Shown here one piece after another: positions 9,381 to 24,713 of a DNA stretch of 64,000 bases. Positions within the stretch are counted from its first letter, which is position 1; the number at the start of each line of letters is the position of its first letter. A model generated the notes under the pieces. The model was not told the DNA's origin. It ran no database searches and saw only the letters and a program-made list of their open reading frames with translations. The translations under genes were made by a program, and so were the position numbers. This stretch comes from Lobosporangium transversale (Eukaryota; Mortierellomycota; Mortierellomycetes; Mortierellales; Mortierellaceae): assembly GCF_002105155.1 (NCBI RefSeq), contig NW_019028989.1, positions 434,001-498,000 of the forward strand. Direction: 5' to 3'.

Positions 9381-12300
9381 ATGACTTCTTCTAAAGAATC
9401 TCTTAATGAAAAGGAACTCCCTTACACTGACGCCGAGACCGAATATAAAAGTATCAGTGATGACAACAGCTACAGTAAAGAGCGTAGCAACAATCATGCT
9501 ATTGATGATTATGCCGTGAACGACCATGAGTCCTTCCAGGATTATGAATACGATTCTCCACAGAAGCCTATCCGCAAACCATTCTATCGCCGTAAAAAAG
9601 TTATAGTTTGCTGTACCGTGGGTACAGTCATCTTTTTAGCGGTCTTCATCCCTCTGTTACTTTTTGTGATTCTGCCCAAGATTGCACAATCGTTGTTGAA
9701 TTCATCCTCAATGGAGATCAAACAGCTAAACATGACCAATCCTGGAGAGACTAGCTTGACAGTCTCGGTGGCAGCTCAAGTCGGAGGGATTCCAAAGATC
9801 TTCTCTGCAGAGATGGAGTTTACAGAACAAGTCTTGGTTCATTGGCAAGGCAAGGTCATTGGTTCCATGAGTCTGGATCCTGTCCATGTCAAGGGTGGAA
9901 AAGGCGATATTTTGCAGGCGACTGGATTCTCAATCGAAGACAAGGATGCTTTTGAAGCTTTTGTAAAAGATATGGTAAGCGGCGATCGTATAGTGTTTTT
10001 TTTTTTTTTTTTTTTTTTTTTGTATTCGCTTATAGGAACAACCTTTGTATTCATGCTGGGATAAAGAAATGCTATGATGGTGTGATGTTGAATGGGATGT
10101 GGGTTCAGGATGGATTGGGCGTCTACCTCATATTAAGAAGAGAGGCTTCCCCAATGCTGCCACATTTTAACGTTGTGGCTCTCAAATATTGTACATGTTT
10201 GTATTGAAATATTCCCTTGAAGTTATATGTGTGCGTTTGATGCATTTGCCAATCAATTCAAATGCCCTTCTTCCATGTGTCTGGCACATGAAAGAGGCGC
10301 GCCACATCTCCTTTCAGTTCTTTTGTCAGCTCTCCTTGTAACTCTTTTACTATGACCGCCCTTTCTTTAAGGTTACGAAACAAATGTTTTGAGACATTCA
10401 GAAAAAGCAAGAGAGATTTGGCTCATGGCTCTTAAAATGTCTTCCTTGCTCTCAATGGTATCCATCAGCGCTGTTTGAATTCTATGCCGAAGAAGAAAAG
10501 AAGGCGCACTGAACATTGTGGAGAGAGTATGATTGAAAAAAAAAAAAAAAAAAAAAAAATACACTTTAAGCAATGTTTATATTGTATTTTTGTAATATAC
10601 AAAATCTTAAACTGATAATAGTAGGCAAACCAATGATAATGGGACTATTTTATGATGGCGCATGATGATGTGGAGATGCCAGAGCGGAGAATCTTGGGTG
10701 TGGCCCCTGCTTTGTGGAGTAAATTTTTGACTGAAAACAGTTGATCTTCTCGCTTCAAAAGTATTGACAACGCGATGTGATGCGCATTTTTTTTTCTTCC
10801 GTATTCATATCATTAGATGGCTTCTGATGGCTTCGCATGGACACTGACCAGCAAGGCTACTCTTAAAACCCTTGGTCGGTCAATCAAAGATCTCGAGGTT
10901 AATAAGGTCCTGAATATGAATGGTAATGATGGATGATGCATGCAATGCTGTATTTCATTTGCTTGTACTCTGTATGTTTTTCTATTTCATAATTTACATA
11001 ATCTGTACACTTGATCGTACTCCGATCATTTGGATAAATGCGATTATCCCAACAAAAAGAACCGAGCTATGCAGCATCAATTCGCACACTTTTAAATTAA
11101 CTCTATTGCTTTACTCTTTCATTCCAGGTTTGAGCAGTTTCTCCAACATCAAAATCCTCAAATTTGATTTGCCATCTGATGCACCTGAAGGAGCCTTGAT
11201 CGCCATCTCGGCCTCCATTGCCAATCCTTCACCTATTGGCATGACTTTGGGAACGATCACTCTCGACATGAACTTCAAAAGTGCGTATTTGGGTCGCGTT
11301 GTAGCCAAGAATGTCACTTTGATCGGAGGACAGCCTATGATCCTCAACTTGGAGGGAACTCTCTTGAGACAAACAGATCCGGTTCATCTTGAGGAGCTGT
11401 CCTTGCTGATGTCCAACTATCTTGGTGGTATTGTTACGCCAGCCACAGCTCAAGGTGTCTCTGTCTTCCCTGATGGAGTGAATGAAGTGACATGGTTGAC
11501 GTCGGCCATTTTGGCCACAAAGATGACTGTCCCACTTGTGGCTCCAGAGCCATTGAATGTCATTCAGGGTCTGAATATCGAGGATATGGGCTTATTCGTC
11601 CGGCCTGAGAACCCCTGGGCGCCTACTGCCAACTCCAACTCTGTTTCGGCTGTCTTTAAATTGCCTTTTAATATCTCTCTCAATATTACGGAGCTCGCAA
11701 ACGCTACCATGACTTTGATTTACAAGGGAACTCCTTTGGCCGACTTGACGGCCGCTGTTTGGAACCAGACTTCATCCGATATGAAAAACAACAAGATTGT
11801 CTTTACGTTGCCCCCATCGCCCTTGGCTGTAAAGGATGATGCCCATGAGGCTTTTCAAGCATTTTTAGTAGATGTAGTGCAGAATACGGATACAGGATTC
11901 GACATCAAGGGCAGTGCTGACTCTGTGGCGAGCACGCCTCTGGGTGTTGTTCGTCTCAAGGTCCCTTTCGCTTCTACTGTTGCCTTGAAGGGTATTGGCT
12001 TTGCGACTATCCCCCCCACAATTTCCAATGTCACAGTCATTAGTGGATCCACAGAGTATGTTACACTGTTAGCAAATGTAGGTATCGACAATCCCTCCAT
12101 TTTCACGGTCGATGCTGGACAAGTGAACCTAAAGATCAGCGGAACTGCAGGAGGCCTGAGTGGGCTCATGGGAGATGTCATTATCTCCAACCTCAAGTTC
12201 GGACCAGGTCTGAATAACTTGATTTCAGAGGTTCGCTTCCATCCTTCTGATCCAGCTTTCCGCGACATGTTCTTTTCTCATTTTGTGGCGGGTGCGACGT

Positions 12301-13007
12301 TTGACTGTGTAATTACAGGAGATGCTCAGTCGACCGCCATTACTTCGATGACACCGGTAATGGAGGTTCTTTCCATGAAAACTAAAGTCCCCGGCATAAT
12401 TCCTGCACCTCGGTTGATCGTCAGTGGCAATGGCGCTCCTTCGCTTGGAAGTGTACTCGGAAACCGTCAGATCCCTCTGACAGTCTCTGTTTTGAACCCT
12501 CTGTTGACCTCGCTGTCCCTTAACGACATTAAGGCTCAGGTCTTTTGGCGGGAAAACTTTTTTGGGGCGATTGCATCCAAGGATTCGTTCTCCATCCCTG
12601 TAGGGGGTACGCTTCCATCACCTTCACTGATTCTCCAAGCGCCAACTGATTTCGCTTTTGGCATATTCATGGTCACGACGTTCTTGCCTGCTAACCTTGG
12701 GGTCTTGTCGGGCGCTATCGTAAATGTGGACATGACTTCGAATATTGGTGTCACTGTTGGAGGGCCAGCCAGTGTAGGATATTCTTCCACAATCAGCTAT
12801 AACCAGACTGCTGTGCCAGCATTTCTCAAACTCGACTGGAGTTTTGGAAGCAATCTCCGACGTCGCGCTGAAGAGATTGGCACATCTCTCCCATCGGCCG
12901 AGCCTTCAGTTGAGAATCAATTAGAATATTTGCAGTGGTTAAAGGATGCATTATTTGCAGCCTATCCTGAGGAGGCCAAGCGCTACATGGAGGAGTTGAA
13001 CAAGTAG
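9381..13007 (+). CDS. Single-pass membrane protein with DUF3712-type repeats (LEA/ImmA-like beta domains)
   Basis: Exons 9381-9974, 10817-10922 and 11128-13007 join in phase to about 859 residues. Residues 1-72 are acidic and cytosolic, followed by a basic stop (YRRKK) and one membrane segment at about 74-98. The rest is a long extracytosolic part made of repeated beta-rich units with phrases such as FSNIKILKFDLPSDAP, SNVTVISGSTEYVTL and FTVDAGQVNLKISG and many N-x-S/T sites. This is the layout of fungal DUF3712 proteins, often predicted to be vacuolar or cell-surface; their biochemical role is not known. The first intron (842 bp) is unusually long and holds a small antisense ORF and both a T-run and an A-run. 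The gene converges on the F-box gene with 145 bp between the stop codons. The tail after about residue 800 is charged and helical. Confidence 0.85.
10258..10516 (-). pseudogene. Small antisense ORF inside the first intron of the DUF3712 gene, with one frame break
   Basis: On the minus strand an ATG at 10516 opens a protein-like frame with amphipathic helical composition (ALMDTIESKEDILRAM, SQISLAFSECLK). It stops after a run of four A. In the neighbouring frame the text continues as equally protein-like helix (RNLKERAVIVKELQGELTK) and ends in DTWKKGI and a TGA at 10258-10260. The total of 259 nt is one base more than 86 codons, so one extra base splits a single small ORF. Intron-typical poly(T) and TATA-like sequence lie upstream. 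I do not recognise the family; a small coiled-coil adaptor is possible. It could be a sequencing error in a live nested gene or a decayed one. Confidence 0.45.
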
Positions 13008-13116
13008 AAATGACAATGCAAAAACCTAATAAAGCACCAGTATAGAGATCAGCATTGACCATTTCCAACCGACTTTGAATTTTTTCTTTATTTGATGTTT
13101 GCACGAGTTGCAGCTA

Positions 13117-13152
<36 letters not shown>

Positions 13153-13153
<1 letters not shown>

Positions 13154-15306
13154 CAAGATCCCTCCTCTGAACGCAAACACACTTCCAACTCAGGACGCAC
13201 GGCCCGATACTTTATCATAATGGAATCGATTTTTGGTCCCAGATCGATAGTAACCTTCTTCAGACGGCTCATTTTGTCTAACCCATCAGTAAATCCAGAG
13301 GCAGTCAAGAGGTCATCATCATGTTGACAACCTTCGAGAACGAGCCATTCCAGTTTTGGAAGGCCATTTCCTAAGGTTTTCATGACTCTATCGGACAAGA
13401 TCCATCGACTCAATAACGATAGCCTCTTTAATTGTGGTGCATAAACAATCTTCTCAAGGTAATCTGCACGAGGTGGAGAATAAGGATGTAGTGTCAAGTA
13501 CAGTTCCGTCAAGCGGGGACAATATTTTAAGGACTCGAGATCGAACCAGGTCGCTAGCTCACCACGGAGACTCAATACTGTCAACCGATGGAGTGGCCAT
13601 GACCATCCGAATCGAATGTCTAGGCCTGTAGCCAAAAGACCATCTGCATTCGATGGTGCAGGGACTACGGGTGGAAGTTTGAGTGCGACAGCAGTGAGCT
13701 CCTCAAGAGTATCTTGGAAAGCATAGACACAGTCTTCGACCAGCTGTTTAATTGTTGCAGGGTGATTTGATGATAGGCGAAGACATCTCAATTTTGGCAG
13801 CAAAGAGAAACCATTGGCCTTATAGCAAGCCGCAGCCCATGCAAATGCTGTGGGGGATTTAACTCCGATCTGAAGTGTTGTGAGGTTTGTGCACTGTTTG
13901 ATTAGATCAAGTGAAGAATCTTCATGAACATTGATTGACTGTTTTTGAGCACTCATAGGAGATAGTATCGCAGTTCCAGTTCCAGTTCCAGTTCCAGTTC
14001 CAGTTCCAGTCATAGCAGATTTTTCTGTACTGCTTGAACTTGTGATAGTGTGAGGCTGTGGTCGTTGCTGCGGTACATAATTCAAGTCAAACAAGAGCTC
14101 CTTGAGCCCATCCTTATTTTGGATTTCGAACGTGTCTAGTTCTTTAGCGGCTTCTTTATACCTAGACAGATCAAGGACTCTCGGGTGCTTGATCTCTCGC
14201 ACGATCCGATGTAGACTGGGCTTATGCATCACCCTCACATCATCAGGCCCTGCCAACTTGATCTCTTGAATGGTCCCATAGCGTTGTGAGTGCTCTTGAA
14301 GAAAATCGACCGTGAGGTCCAAGTTGAAATGCCAGGTGATACCATAAAGTTCCAGCCGGACTAGACTTGCAAGTTTGGGACCGATAGCCGCCAAGATCAT
14401 AAGGCGTTGCACGGGCAAGGATAGGGTACGGATGTGTTCCGGGGAGTGAAGCAAGAAATTGGTCTCGATTACATTACGGGTGAATAAAGTGATAGTCGGG
14501 CGAACTTGTGGAAAATTAACGGTGGTGGTAGGCTGTTGGCTTGGTTTATCTGTCGAGGTCGAGAAGGAAGTTGATCGCATTGATGGTAATGATTGTGGTG
14601 GTGAATACCTCTGGATGTTTGGAAACAAAATAGGAAAGGTACTGGAGAGATTCATGCGCAGATAATGATGGCGATACGCTGAAAGATAATCCACCAGCGG
14701 ATGTTTCAGAGACTCATGAAATGCTTCAAATCGAGGACAAATAGGTGGTAGATCGACCCAGAACGAGCTTTTATCCCAATAGCCATGACCACCATTATCA
14801 TTATTCTCTCTCTGTTGGTTAATGTCGTCATCGTTCTTCCTGATGTAGTAGTTTTTGTTTTTCTCATAGTTTATATCTTTGCTGAATAGGTTGTTGAATC
14901 TGTACACGTCGCAACAATTCATTAACAGAAAGAGCAAGGATGCATGTCGCTTTGTCCGTTCTTGAGGGAGCCAACGGAGATTGGATTCTAGCAGGTCAAA
15001 GGGGGCTGCATAGAGAAGAGGCATAGCAATCCGAAAGAACGCTTTCGAGACGAGAATTAAGTTGTGGAGTGCCGAGAGGTCATTTGAGAGATATTCAAAG
15101 ATGCCTTGAATGCACTCTTCTGGAAGTTGAGGACCACATGCTGACTGATGTGAGGTTTGTTCGAGAGGAGAAGATAATGAAGAAGTGGCTGAGGAGGATA
15201 AAGGAAGAGAGGATGACAAGTGAGGATGAGGTTGGGAAAGAGGGGAACAGGAAGTAGTTGAAGGCTTTGTTTGTGGGTCGTTAGAGGACAACAAGTTCAA
15301 TTGCAT
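13153..15306 (-). CDS. F-box / leucine-rich-repeat-like protein
   Basis: Single exon. The frame is open upstream to 15489, but the extra 61 codons are hydrophobic leader-like text from a T-rich region, so I place the start at MQLNLLSS (15306), giving 717 residues. After a Ser/Pro-rich disordered start, an F-box-like motif begins at about residue 61 (LPEECIQGIFEYLSNDLSA, then LHNLILVSKAF). From about residue 280 onwards there are irregular leucine-rich segments (LVRLELYGITWH, LRCLRLSSNHP, LTELYLTLHPY, LKRLSLLSRW) ending in LEWLVLEGC. Family knowledge: such proteins are substrate receptors of SCF ubiquitin ligases; the substrate cannot be told. A hexanucleotide repeat encodes a Thr-Gly stretch in mid-protein. 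It converges with the DUF3712 gene. Confidence 0.8.
13974..14011 (-). repeat. In-frame hexanucleotide microsatellite in the F-box gene
   Basis: AGTTCC is repeated about six times on the plus strand and encodes alternating Thr-Gly in the F-box protein. The 6-bp unit keeps the frame whatever the copy number. Confidence 0.85.
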
Positions 15307-16349
15307 CCAGATGAAAATAGGAACACTTGAGATTATCAAGTGTGAGAAAAAAAGAAAAAAAACGTAAAGGAAAGGAAAGGAAAGGAGAGGTTTACTCTGG
15401 AGATTATGATCAAGAAAAAGGTGAGGATGAAAAAGAAAAAAGAGAGGAAATAGTTGTGGTTGCGTTTTATACATTTTATTACAAGTCATGCATGGACCGC
15501 AGTCAATGTGGCTGCACTCTGCGCCCCATTCATTCGAGTTCGAGATTCGAGATTAGATGAAATATCCATAAATGTTTAATGTCTTTAAGGATTCCAGTCA
15601 AACGTTGTGGATGGGATTGATCTTGATCAGGTAGGGTAAGAAGGAGTGATATGAGGCTGAGTACCAGTGCAAGGTACATGTACATGAACATGGTATCCAG
15701 GAAAGGGATCGATTGATTCGTCAATGGCATCGAGTCCTCAGTGCACAACCCTCCCAGGGATACTAACCATATCCAGGTACCACATGAAAACCTTAAGTGA
15801 TTGATTTGAATCCTAGAACTCTAGAAACACTTATCGAATGGATTTGATTGCAACTGTGTCGTGTAAATTTCGGAAGAGGGGAAAAAAGTTACATCGTCTC
15901 TGTTCTGTCTATGGTCTGTTCTGTTACTCTGTTGCTCTGTTATTGTACAAGAGTGATTGACCATCAACCTCTCATCTTTTTCATCTCAATTCATCAAGCT
16001 CTCCATTTCTCCATTTCCTCTTTCTCTTTTCCTCTCCTCTTTTCTCCTTCGCTCCTATTCGTCTCTTTTGTATTTATTAGTTTTATAATTATAACACTCC
16101 TTTCCTCCCTTGCGACCGTTTTATTATCTGTTTGCTGATGCTTACACGGCAACCAACAGAACCACATCCTTATCATTGTCAACCTCATCCTCATCAAACT
16201 TTGACCATCAACCTCATTGACACCAACATTCTTTTTTTTACCTAAAGAACATTCTGCATCATCTCTATTTTTTTTTTTTTTTTTTTTTTACTTTTTATTT
16301 CTTATTTTTTTGTTTTCATTTTTTTTTTTTTTTTTTGTTCCTCTTGCGG
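15307..16349. other. Divergent intergenic region between the F-box and glycosyltransferase-like genes
   Basis: No supported coding sequence. It holds a purine-rich (GGAAA/AGGAAAGGAA) block near 15340-15440, a pyrimidine-rich block near 15970-16100, and T-runs at 16269-16289 and 16320-16336 just before the glycosyltransferase-like start. It probably carries the promoters of both divergent genes. Confidence 0.4.
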
Positions 16350-19300
16350 ATGCCTCCTCCACACTCTGGTCCCACAACCAAGCCTTTTTGGTCACGATCG
16401 GCGTGGTACCTTGCTGCACGACTGACTCGCTCAATGTCATCACGACTCATCATCTTTTTTGTCATCATTGTCATTGCTCTCTTCTCCTTCTCATCTGTCC
16501 TCTTTTCAGGATCATCATCTAATGATATCTACTATCCAGGTAAACGATGAATGAGCTTCATCAGCATTCAATCTGTATTACACATTACACATTGCCACAT
16601 TGCTCATCAGCCTTCGTTTGAGCACTTGCAAACATCTTATTCTTTTTTCAAGAAGAACGCCCAACGACTGTTCCACGATTGTTATTATATCGATTGTTGT
16701 TATTATATCAATTTCTCCTGCACATGATTGGTTAGATCGCTCATAACCTTTGTTTACCGTTGACATTTTAGATTTATCGACCGAGGCCTCGAATGAGGAC
16801 CTGGGATTTAATCCTGATCCGCTCGCTCTGCTGGAACAGAGGCGGCCAATGCGACACAGCTACCAAGAACTCTATCGCTTGCCTTCAAAGTTTATGCTCA
16901 ATGAGGATGGGACCGCTTCAGTCACTGTCGTCATCAATCCTCTAGACTTTGGTGACAATCTTACACAACAGATCCGTGCTTTATTAACCCAAGTAGACCA
17001 ACCGCAGGCGGTATGGATCGCTGTCGCTGAGGATCAGGATATCACAGCAGTCGAAGAAATCTTGTCAACATTCAATGATGCTGAGTCTAGAGAAACTGAA
17101 GACATTGAGGGAGAACATGATGGAAACGAAGAAGAGGAAGAGGAAGAAGAAGAAGAAGAAGAAAGTGAGCGAAATCATCGCGTCAAGATGCGTGTTTATA
17201 CAAAAAATGATCCTTGGTGGAGTGTCGCACGGCAGGCTTCTTCTGAATTCTTTCTTCTCTTGGAAAACGGCGTCATCCCTGGGACAAATTACCTTGGCAC
17301 CTTACTCCGCCTAGCCCACACTCCAGAGTATTCGCGTTCACTCCTTGGAAGCCATGGTGCTGTACTGTTGGCGCCGCCTGATGAAACATTGGATGTCGAT
17401 ACAGATATCAGGTGTCTTCCAACAAAGGACAGTCAGGGACGAGTGCGGGCAACAGAAGCGGTGGACGTCCTCACAGACATCTGGTTTGGTAGGACAGAGG
17501 CTCTGGAACTTCTTAGTCTTGAGCCATGGGCCTCTTCTGGAAAGGCACCACTCAGCATCTATCTCAGCACCCTTCTTCGATACTATGGATCCATTCAGTC
17601 AATTGTAGTCGCTAACGATCCTAGGAACCTGGCGACTTGGGGCGATATGAGAAAAAAGGACCATCCACCTACCTTCTGCACCAATATTAAGCAGCTATAT
17701 CGTGAGAGCATGGTCTGGCATTCCTGGATGGAGCGTGGCAAGGCCCTTGTTTCTCAGCATGAAAAACTTGCTGTAGTAGTCGTCTTTTTATCCAGTCAGG
17801 ATGAGGCAAGGTTGCTCAAGGATCTCATCTGTCGCTGGAGCATCTCACCAGACATTTCAATCCATGTAGCTGTGGCAGGATCAGCACGAGGACTTGGACG
17901 CAAGGACCTGGCCCGTCTATTGCCTTCACAGGGTTGTCATGTTGGTATTTATGATCTCCGACTTGCCCGTTTATCTTTGAAGCCAACTGCAATAGAATCA
18001 GCAAGGTTAGCAGCGGATGCTTCAGTCAATGCTTTCCATCTCATCAACTCGCTTCGGCCTAGGATCATTTTTTATCTTCAGGATCCAGATTCGGTTTTTT
18101 CGCAGGGATTACAAATTGCTCAAGCCCGAGCCAAGGTCCCAGCCATTGCTCTGAAACCTGAAGACATTGAACATGTTCACTGGCTGACTGATCTTCCAAT
18201 CCAGGCCCTTGAGAGTAATATATTTTTGAGATGACTGAATAGCTTTCTTTATTTTAGCTTTTTTGTCCCCCCCTAATTACTAATAACTATTAGCATTTTT
18301 TTTTTTTTTTTTTTTTTTTCTCTGTACCCTAACCTATAGACTGGAACACGCCTCAAGTTAAACTAGTGGTCATTACGAATAATCGCCCTGGATCATGCAT
18401 TCGACTCTTAAGATCACTGTCTCACGCCCACTATCTGAACGACGAAGTGTCTTTGACACTCAACATGGATGCGGAGGCTGACCGTGTGACACTTCAGATG
18501 GCTGGATCCTTCCAATGGGAGTTTGGCGAAAAATTCATGAGGCATCGAGTCCGTAGAGGTGGATTGATGTTGGCGGTGGTAGAGGCATGGTACCCACAAG
18601 GGAATGATGAGTATGCAGTTTTGTTGGAAGATGATGTGGAAGTGTCGCCGTTGTTCTATGTGTGGATTAAGTACAACATCCTCAAATATCGATATTCACC
18701 TGACAGTTCCCTATACCAGCGTATGTTTGGAGTTAGTATGTATTCTCAAAAGTTTGTAGAGACTCATCTTTCAGGACGTGCGCCCTTCAACCCAGAGGAC
18801 ATTTTCATTGAGACCCCAGAGTATGAGTTGAGGACGCCGTTCTTGCTTCAACTTCCATGCAGTTGGGGTGCGGTTTACTTTCCTGAACATTGGAGAGAGT
18901 TTCACGAGTATGTGGCGGATCGTCTGTTGGATATTGAATGGAACAAGACTAGTCTTCAATCGGTCCAGATTCCAAACTCGAGGACGAATCGTTGGTCCAA
19001 CTCTTGGAAAAAACTTTTTATCGAAATGATCTACATGCGCGGCTATGTAATGCTTTATCCCAACTTTTTCAACTTTACATCTTTCTCGACTAACCATCTG
19101 GAATGGGGCACTCACACGAAGCAGCAGAGGAACAGCGCAGGAACGTTCTTGGTCCCGCTGATGACGGACAGTGAGAGATTGCTGGACGACCTTCCGAACC
19201 GTCGATTACCAGATTGGGACTCGCTACCTGTACTAGATCTTTGGGCCAACTTGGCGACGAGCGCAGAGTTGATTAAGAGAGGCAGAGCATTACAGGAGCA

Positions 19301-19652
19301 AATCAACCCATGCTTACTGAGGAATAGTAAGAATGAAGTCATTTGGGAAGGTCAGGAGAAAGAACTCAAGTGTGCAAAGACCCTACCATATTATTCCACT
19401 CATACGACACCAACGCCCAAAGCTACGGCTGCACCAGCCATTGAAACTCTATCAATCTCTGCAATTGAGAAAGATGGACAACAACAAGACCCATCCGGGG
19501 TCTCTAGCGACGAGACAGCATCCGATATACCTGCTTATTCTTCACCTACACCAGTTCCTTCTGTTGACGATCAGAACGATGATGTGGATAGCGTACCCGC
19601 ACCTAGCCAACGGAACCTGGCTGTTCCTACACCGACTATGCCTCTAATGTAA
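16350..19652 (+). CDS. Type II membrane glycosyltransferase-like protein (GT2-like fold)
   Basis: Exons 16350-16539, 16772-18214 and 18340-19652 join in phase to 981 residues. The ATG at 16350 follows a T-run and gives a basic N-terminus and one membrane anchor at about residues 33-53, so the bulk should face the Golgi or ER lumen. A Glu-rich low-complexity stretch interrupts the middle part. Exon 3 opens with a nucleotide-sugar transferase start (LVVITNNRPGSCIRLLRSL) and has the acidic LLEDDVEVSPLFYVWIKYN, a likely metal-binding DxD-type motif, followed by a PCSWGAVYFPEHW segment. The C-terminal 90 residues are Pro/Thr/Ser-rich. Related uncharacterised proteins exist in fungi and plants; donor and acceptor are unknown. 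The first intron is 232 bp; the second ends with a T-run. Confidence 0.8.
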
Positions 19653-20189
19653 TGCCTTCTAATGACTTTTTTTTTTCCCCTCTATTAAAAAGGGACCACT
19701 CCTCTAGTACTCTAAATGAGCTCCCGTCTTCTTTATTTACTTTAGTCCCTTTCCCAATCAGTTTTGATTTCCTCACATTCATCAAAGTTAGACTTTTTTT
19801 TTTTTTTTTTTTTTTTTCTTTTTATTTAAAGTATATTTATATTTTTCTGTACATTTAGTAGGAGAATAAATTGACCCGTCATGTGTCAGATCGGGATCAA
19901 AAAGCAGTCCTGAGCTTGTTTATTCATAAAACCAAAATGGTTAACTTTTTTTTTTTTTTTTTTTTTTTTGGAACTTTACACTTCATCCACTTTACTTTGT
20001 TCTCGCTTCCTCAAATTATACACTTTCGACACTTCAGGGCAAAAGTTGAAGAAAAAAAAAAAAAAAAAAAAGACGTCAATTTCAGGGACGAATTAGTTAT
20101 AACACTCAGGAGGAAATCCAGTAAAACAAAAACGACAAACTAAACAGACAAAACAGTACCTGGGATCTGAATCCATTTTGTTGGCCACC
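19653..20189. other. Intergenic region upstream of TIM22
   Basis: No coding sequence found. Three long homopolymers occur (T-runs near 19795 and 19946, an A-run near 20050). The TIM22 start at 20190 has a good context (GCCACCATGA). Confidence 0.45.
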
Positions 20190-20890
20190 ATGAACATGAA
20201 CCCAGCGTCACAGATGACCCAGCAAGCAGCCCAGCCTGGCGGTGCAACTTCTCAGCAAGTTGCTCTCTTCAACTCAGTCTTCCGTGAGAACTGCCCCTTC
20301 AAGTTTGTCTTTGGTGGTATCACAGGTATGTGTTTTATTTCCTCTCTTCTTATATATCGGTGAAGAAAGACAAAGGGAGCATGTCAACAGGGAGAGGGGC
20401 AGGGGTCAGGACTCTTTGGCCATTCAGCTTTACTCCATTGAGGCATTCATAAGGATATGCTAGACTCTCATTCTTTGAAGAGATTTTGAAAATGATTATC
20501 TTTAAAAGTATTAATAATAATAATATTATTATTTTTTCCTCCTTTTTCCTTTTAATACTTCAATTGCTGTAGGTTTTGCTTTGGGAGGGGTGTTTGGAAT
20601 TGTCATGTCGTCGTTTGAATTTTCAGGACCACAACTGACACCTCAGTTACAGGAACTCTCGACCAGGGAGCAAATGAGGATTATGTTGAAGGACATGGGT
20701 AATCGATCGTACTCCTCTGCAAAGAACTTTGCTGTCGTTGCTGCGATCTTTTCATCCAGTGAATGTTTCATTGAAGGAGTAAGACAACCTGTCTTATTTG
20801 CTTGTTATTTGCTTGCTATTTGCTTGATTGCTTTCTCTTCATGTTTTTATATGTTTGTACTATTTCCGCTTTGTCCAATATTTTCTCATA

Positions 20891-20922
<32 letters not shown>

Positions 20923-21101
20923 CTGTTTTGAAATGTTTTTAGTACCGAGCCAAGAATGATCTATATAATGGAGCAGCAGCAGGATGTTTCACAGGAGGCG
21001 TATTGGCTGCAAAGGGTGGTGTCAGGGCTTCTGCGTTCGGATGTGCAGGTTTTGCTGCATTCTCAACGGCGATTGATTACTGGATGAGGCATTCAGAATA
21101 A
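20190..21101 (+). CDS. TIM22: Mitochondrial inner-membrane translocase subunit Tim22
   Basis: Exons 20190-20325, 20573-20778 and 20943-21101 join to 166 residues, close to the usual 180-200. Tim22 is the channel subunit of the carrier translocase that inserts multispanning carriers into the inner mitochondrial membrane. Seen here: the conserved [21 protein letters not shown] first membrane segment, the [22 protein letters not shown] segment with its conserved Cys, [19 protein letters not shown], and a final Gly/Ala-rich helix ending [13 protein letters not shown]. This is the Tim17/22/23 fold with four membrane helices. The start is taken at the ATG with GCCACC before it. Its 3' end faces that of the aldehyde dehydrogenase gene. 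Confidence 0.96.
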
Positions 21102-21330
21102 GGAGAAGAGGGTATCCGCAAAGTTCTTTGATTTTTTTTTTTTTTTTTTTTTTTTAATTATATATTACTATTATAGTTTTTTGCATACAGCTCCTCACCT
21201 CCGTATTACTCTTTCTTTCTTTCTTTCTTTCATTATTATTTTTTTTATTTTTTTTTTTTTTATCAACAGTTGTATTTTTATGATATTTACATATCAGCTT
21301 TTTATTATTATTTCTTTTTTCCTTATAGAC

Positions 21331-21370
<40 letters not shown>

Positions 21371-21564
21371 AAAGAAATATATGAGAATTTACATCACCCA
21401 TGCCAACATAAATCAGAAAAGAGATTTTGTATGTCCATCTAGTAGTTTTCAGATGCAGAGAGACAAAGGAGAATAGAGCTGATTTTTTATTTTTTTTATT
21501 TATATATTTTTATTTTTTATAACTTTGAGGGAACACAAGTGTGGTCTTGGGTCTCTGTTTTAAC
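21102..21564. other. Convergent intergenic region (TIM22 / aldehyde dehydrogenase)
   Basis: Shared 3' region of two convergent genes. It contains a T-run (about 21131-21155), a CTTT microsatellite near 21215, and a pure A-run of about 32 (21337-21368). No coding sequence. Confidence 0.5.
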
Positions 21565-23692
<2,128 letters not shown>

Positions 23693-24682
23693 GGTGAACG
23701 ACGTAGGGTAAAGGATAGAAGAAAAAGAAGAAAGCTCTTTATGAGGACTTTAGAGGAATACGAAAGAAGAGAAGAGGGAAAAAAAAAAAAAAAAAAAAAA
23801 AAACTGTGGGAAATATTAGAAGAAATCCGCCTTTTTATATATGAACGAGATATATCCATATCATGCCCATGCTCCTGCTCACACATTGTGCAATCAAAGA
23901 GGAAATTTGTTACGAGGATTGGATATGCCTTCTTTTAGAATGTCTCCGAGTAAGGGATCTGTGCTCTTCGCTCTTTTTGGCTAGAACCTTTTCAAATTAT
24001 AAATGAATTGGTTCAGGGTTTGACTGTAATGAGGATTGATCCCTGATCAAGAAGTTGTATTGTGTACAATGTATATCGTATGGATATATCTATATCATGT
24101 ACATACACATGTACGTCTTGGATCTTGGCTCGTTTCTTCCACACCAACCGAGTCTAGCAACTGGCAAAGGTGTGTGATTGACTTGTTTAAGGCTAAATCG
24201 CCAGCACGTCCTCTGCTGTTCACCCTCTTCTGGTTACCCTTTTCAATCAAGAGGACTTTTTATCCACGTCTAGTTCTGACCCAAAAAGAGTGAACAGTAA
24301 CATCCAACACTCTGCTCCCCCGGCATGTAGTGATGAAATGAAAGTAGATTATACTTCATTATATACACCATCCAGTGAAATCTCGCCCCCCCCACTCCTT
24401 GACCTGTAATGTGCTAAGATCTGGACTATAATAGAGTGAAGAGGAGAGGCTAAGCCTTTTTCTTGCGCAATGAATAAAAAAAAAAAAAAAGGGAACGCTT
24501 TATTTTTCGGCCCGGAGTTGTTTTTCAATCGACCGAAGCATTCGATCAGGTCTATAATTTTTTTTATTTTTATTTTTTTTTTTTTTTGCTTTTCTTTTCC
24601 CAATGAGGATGGAACTAACGTGCTTTGTCATGTTTGATTACTACATGTAGCTCACTTTATTTTTTTTTTTTCTTTTTTTTTC

Positions 24683-24713
<31 letters not shown>

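Noticed and set aside
15307-15489. Upstream extension of the F-box protein by 61 codons
   Set aside because: The extra text is T-run-derived hydrophobic sequence; the internal ATG at 15306 starts the normal Ser/Pro-rich leader.
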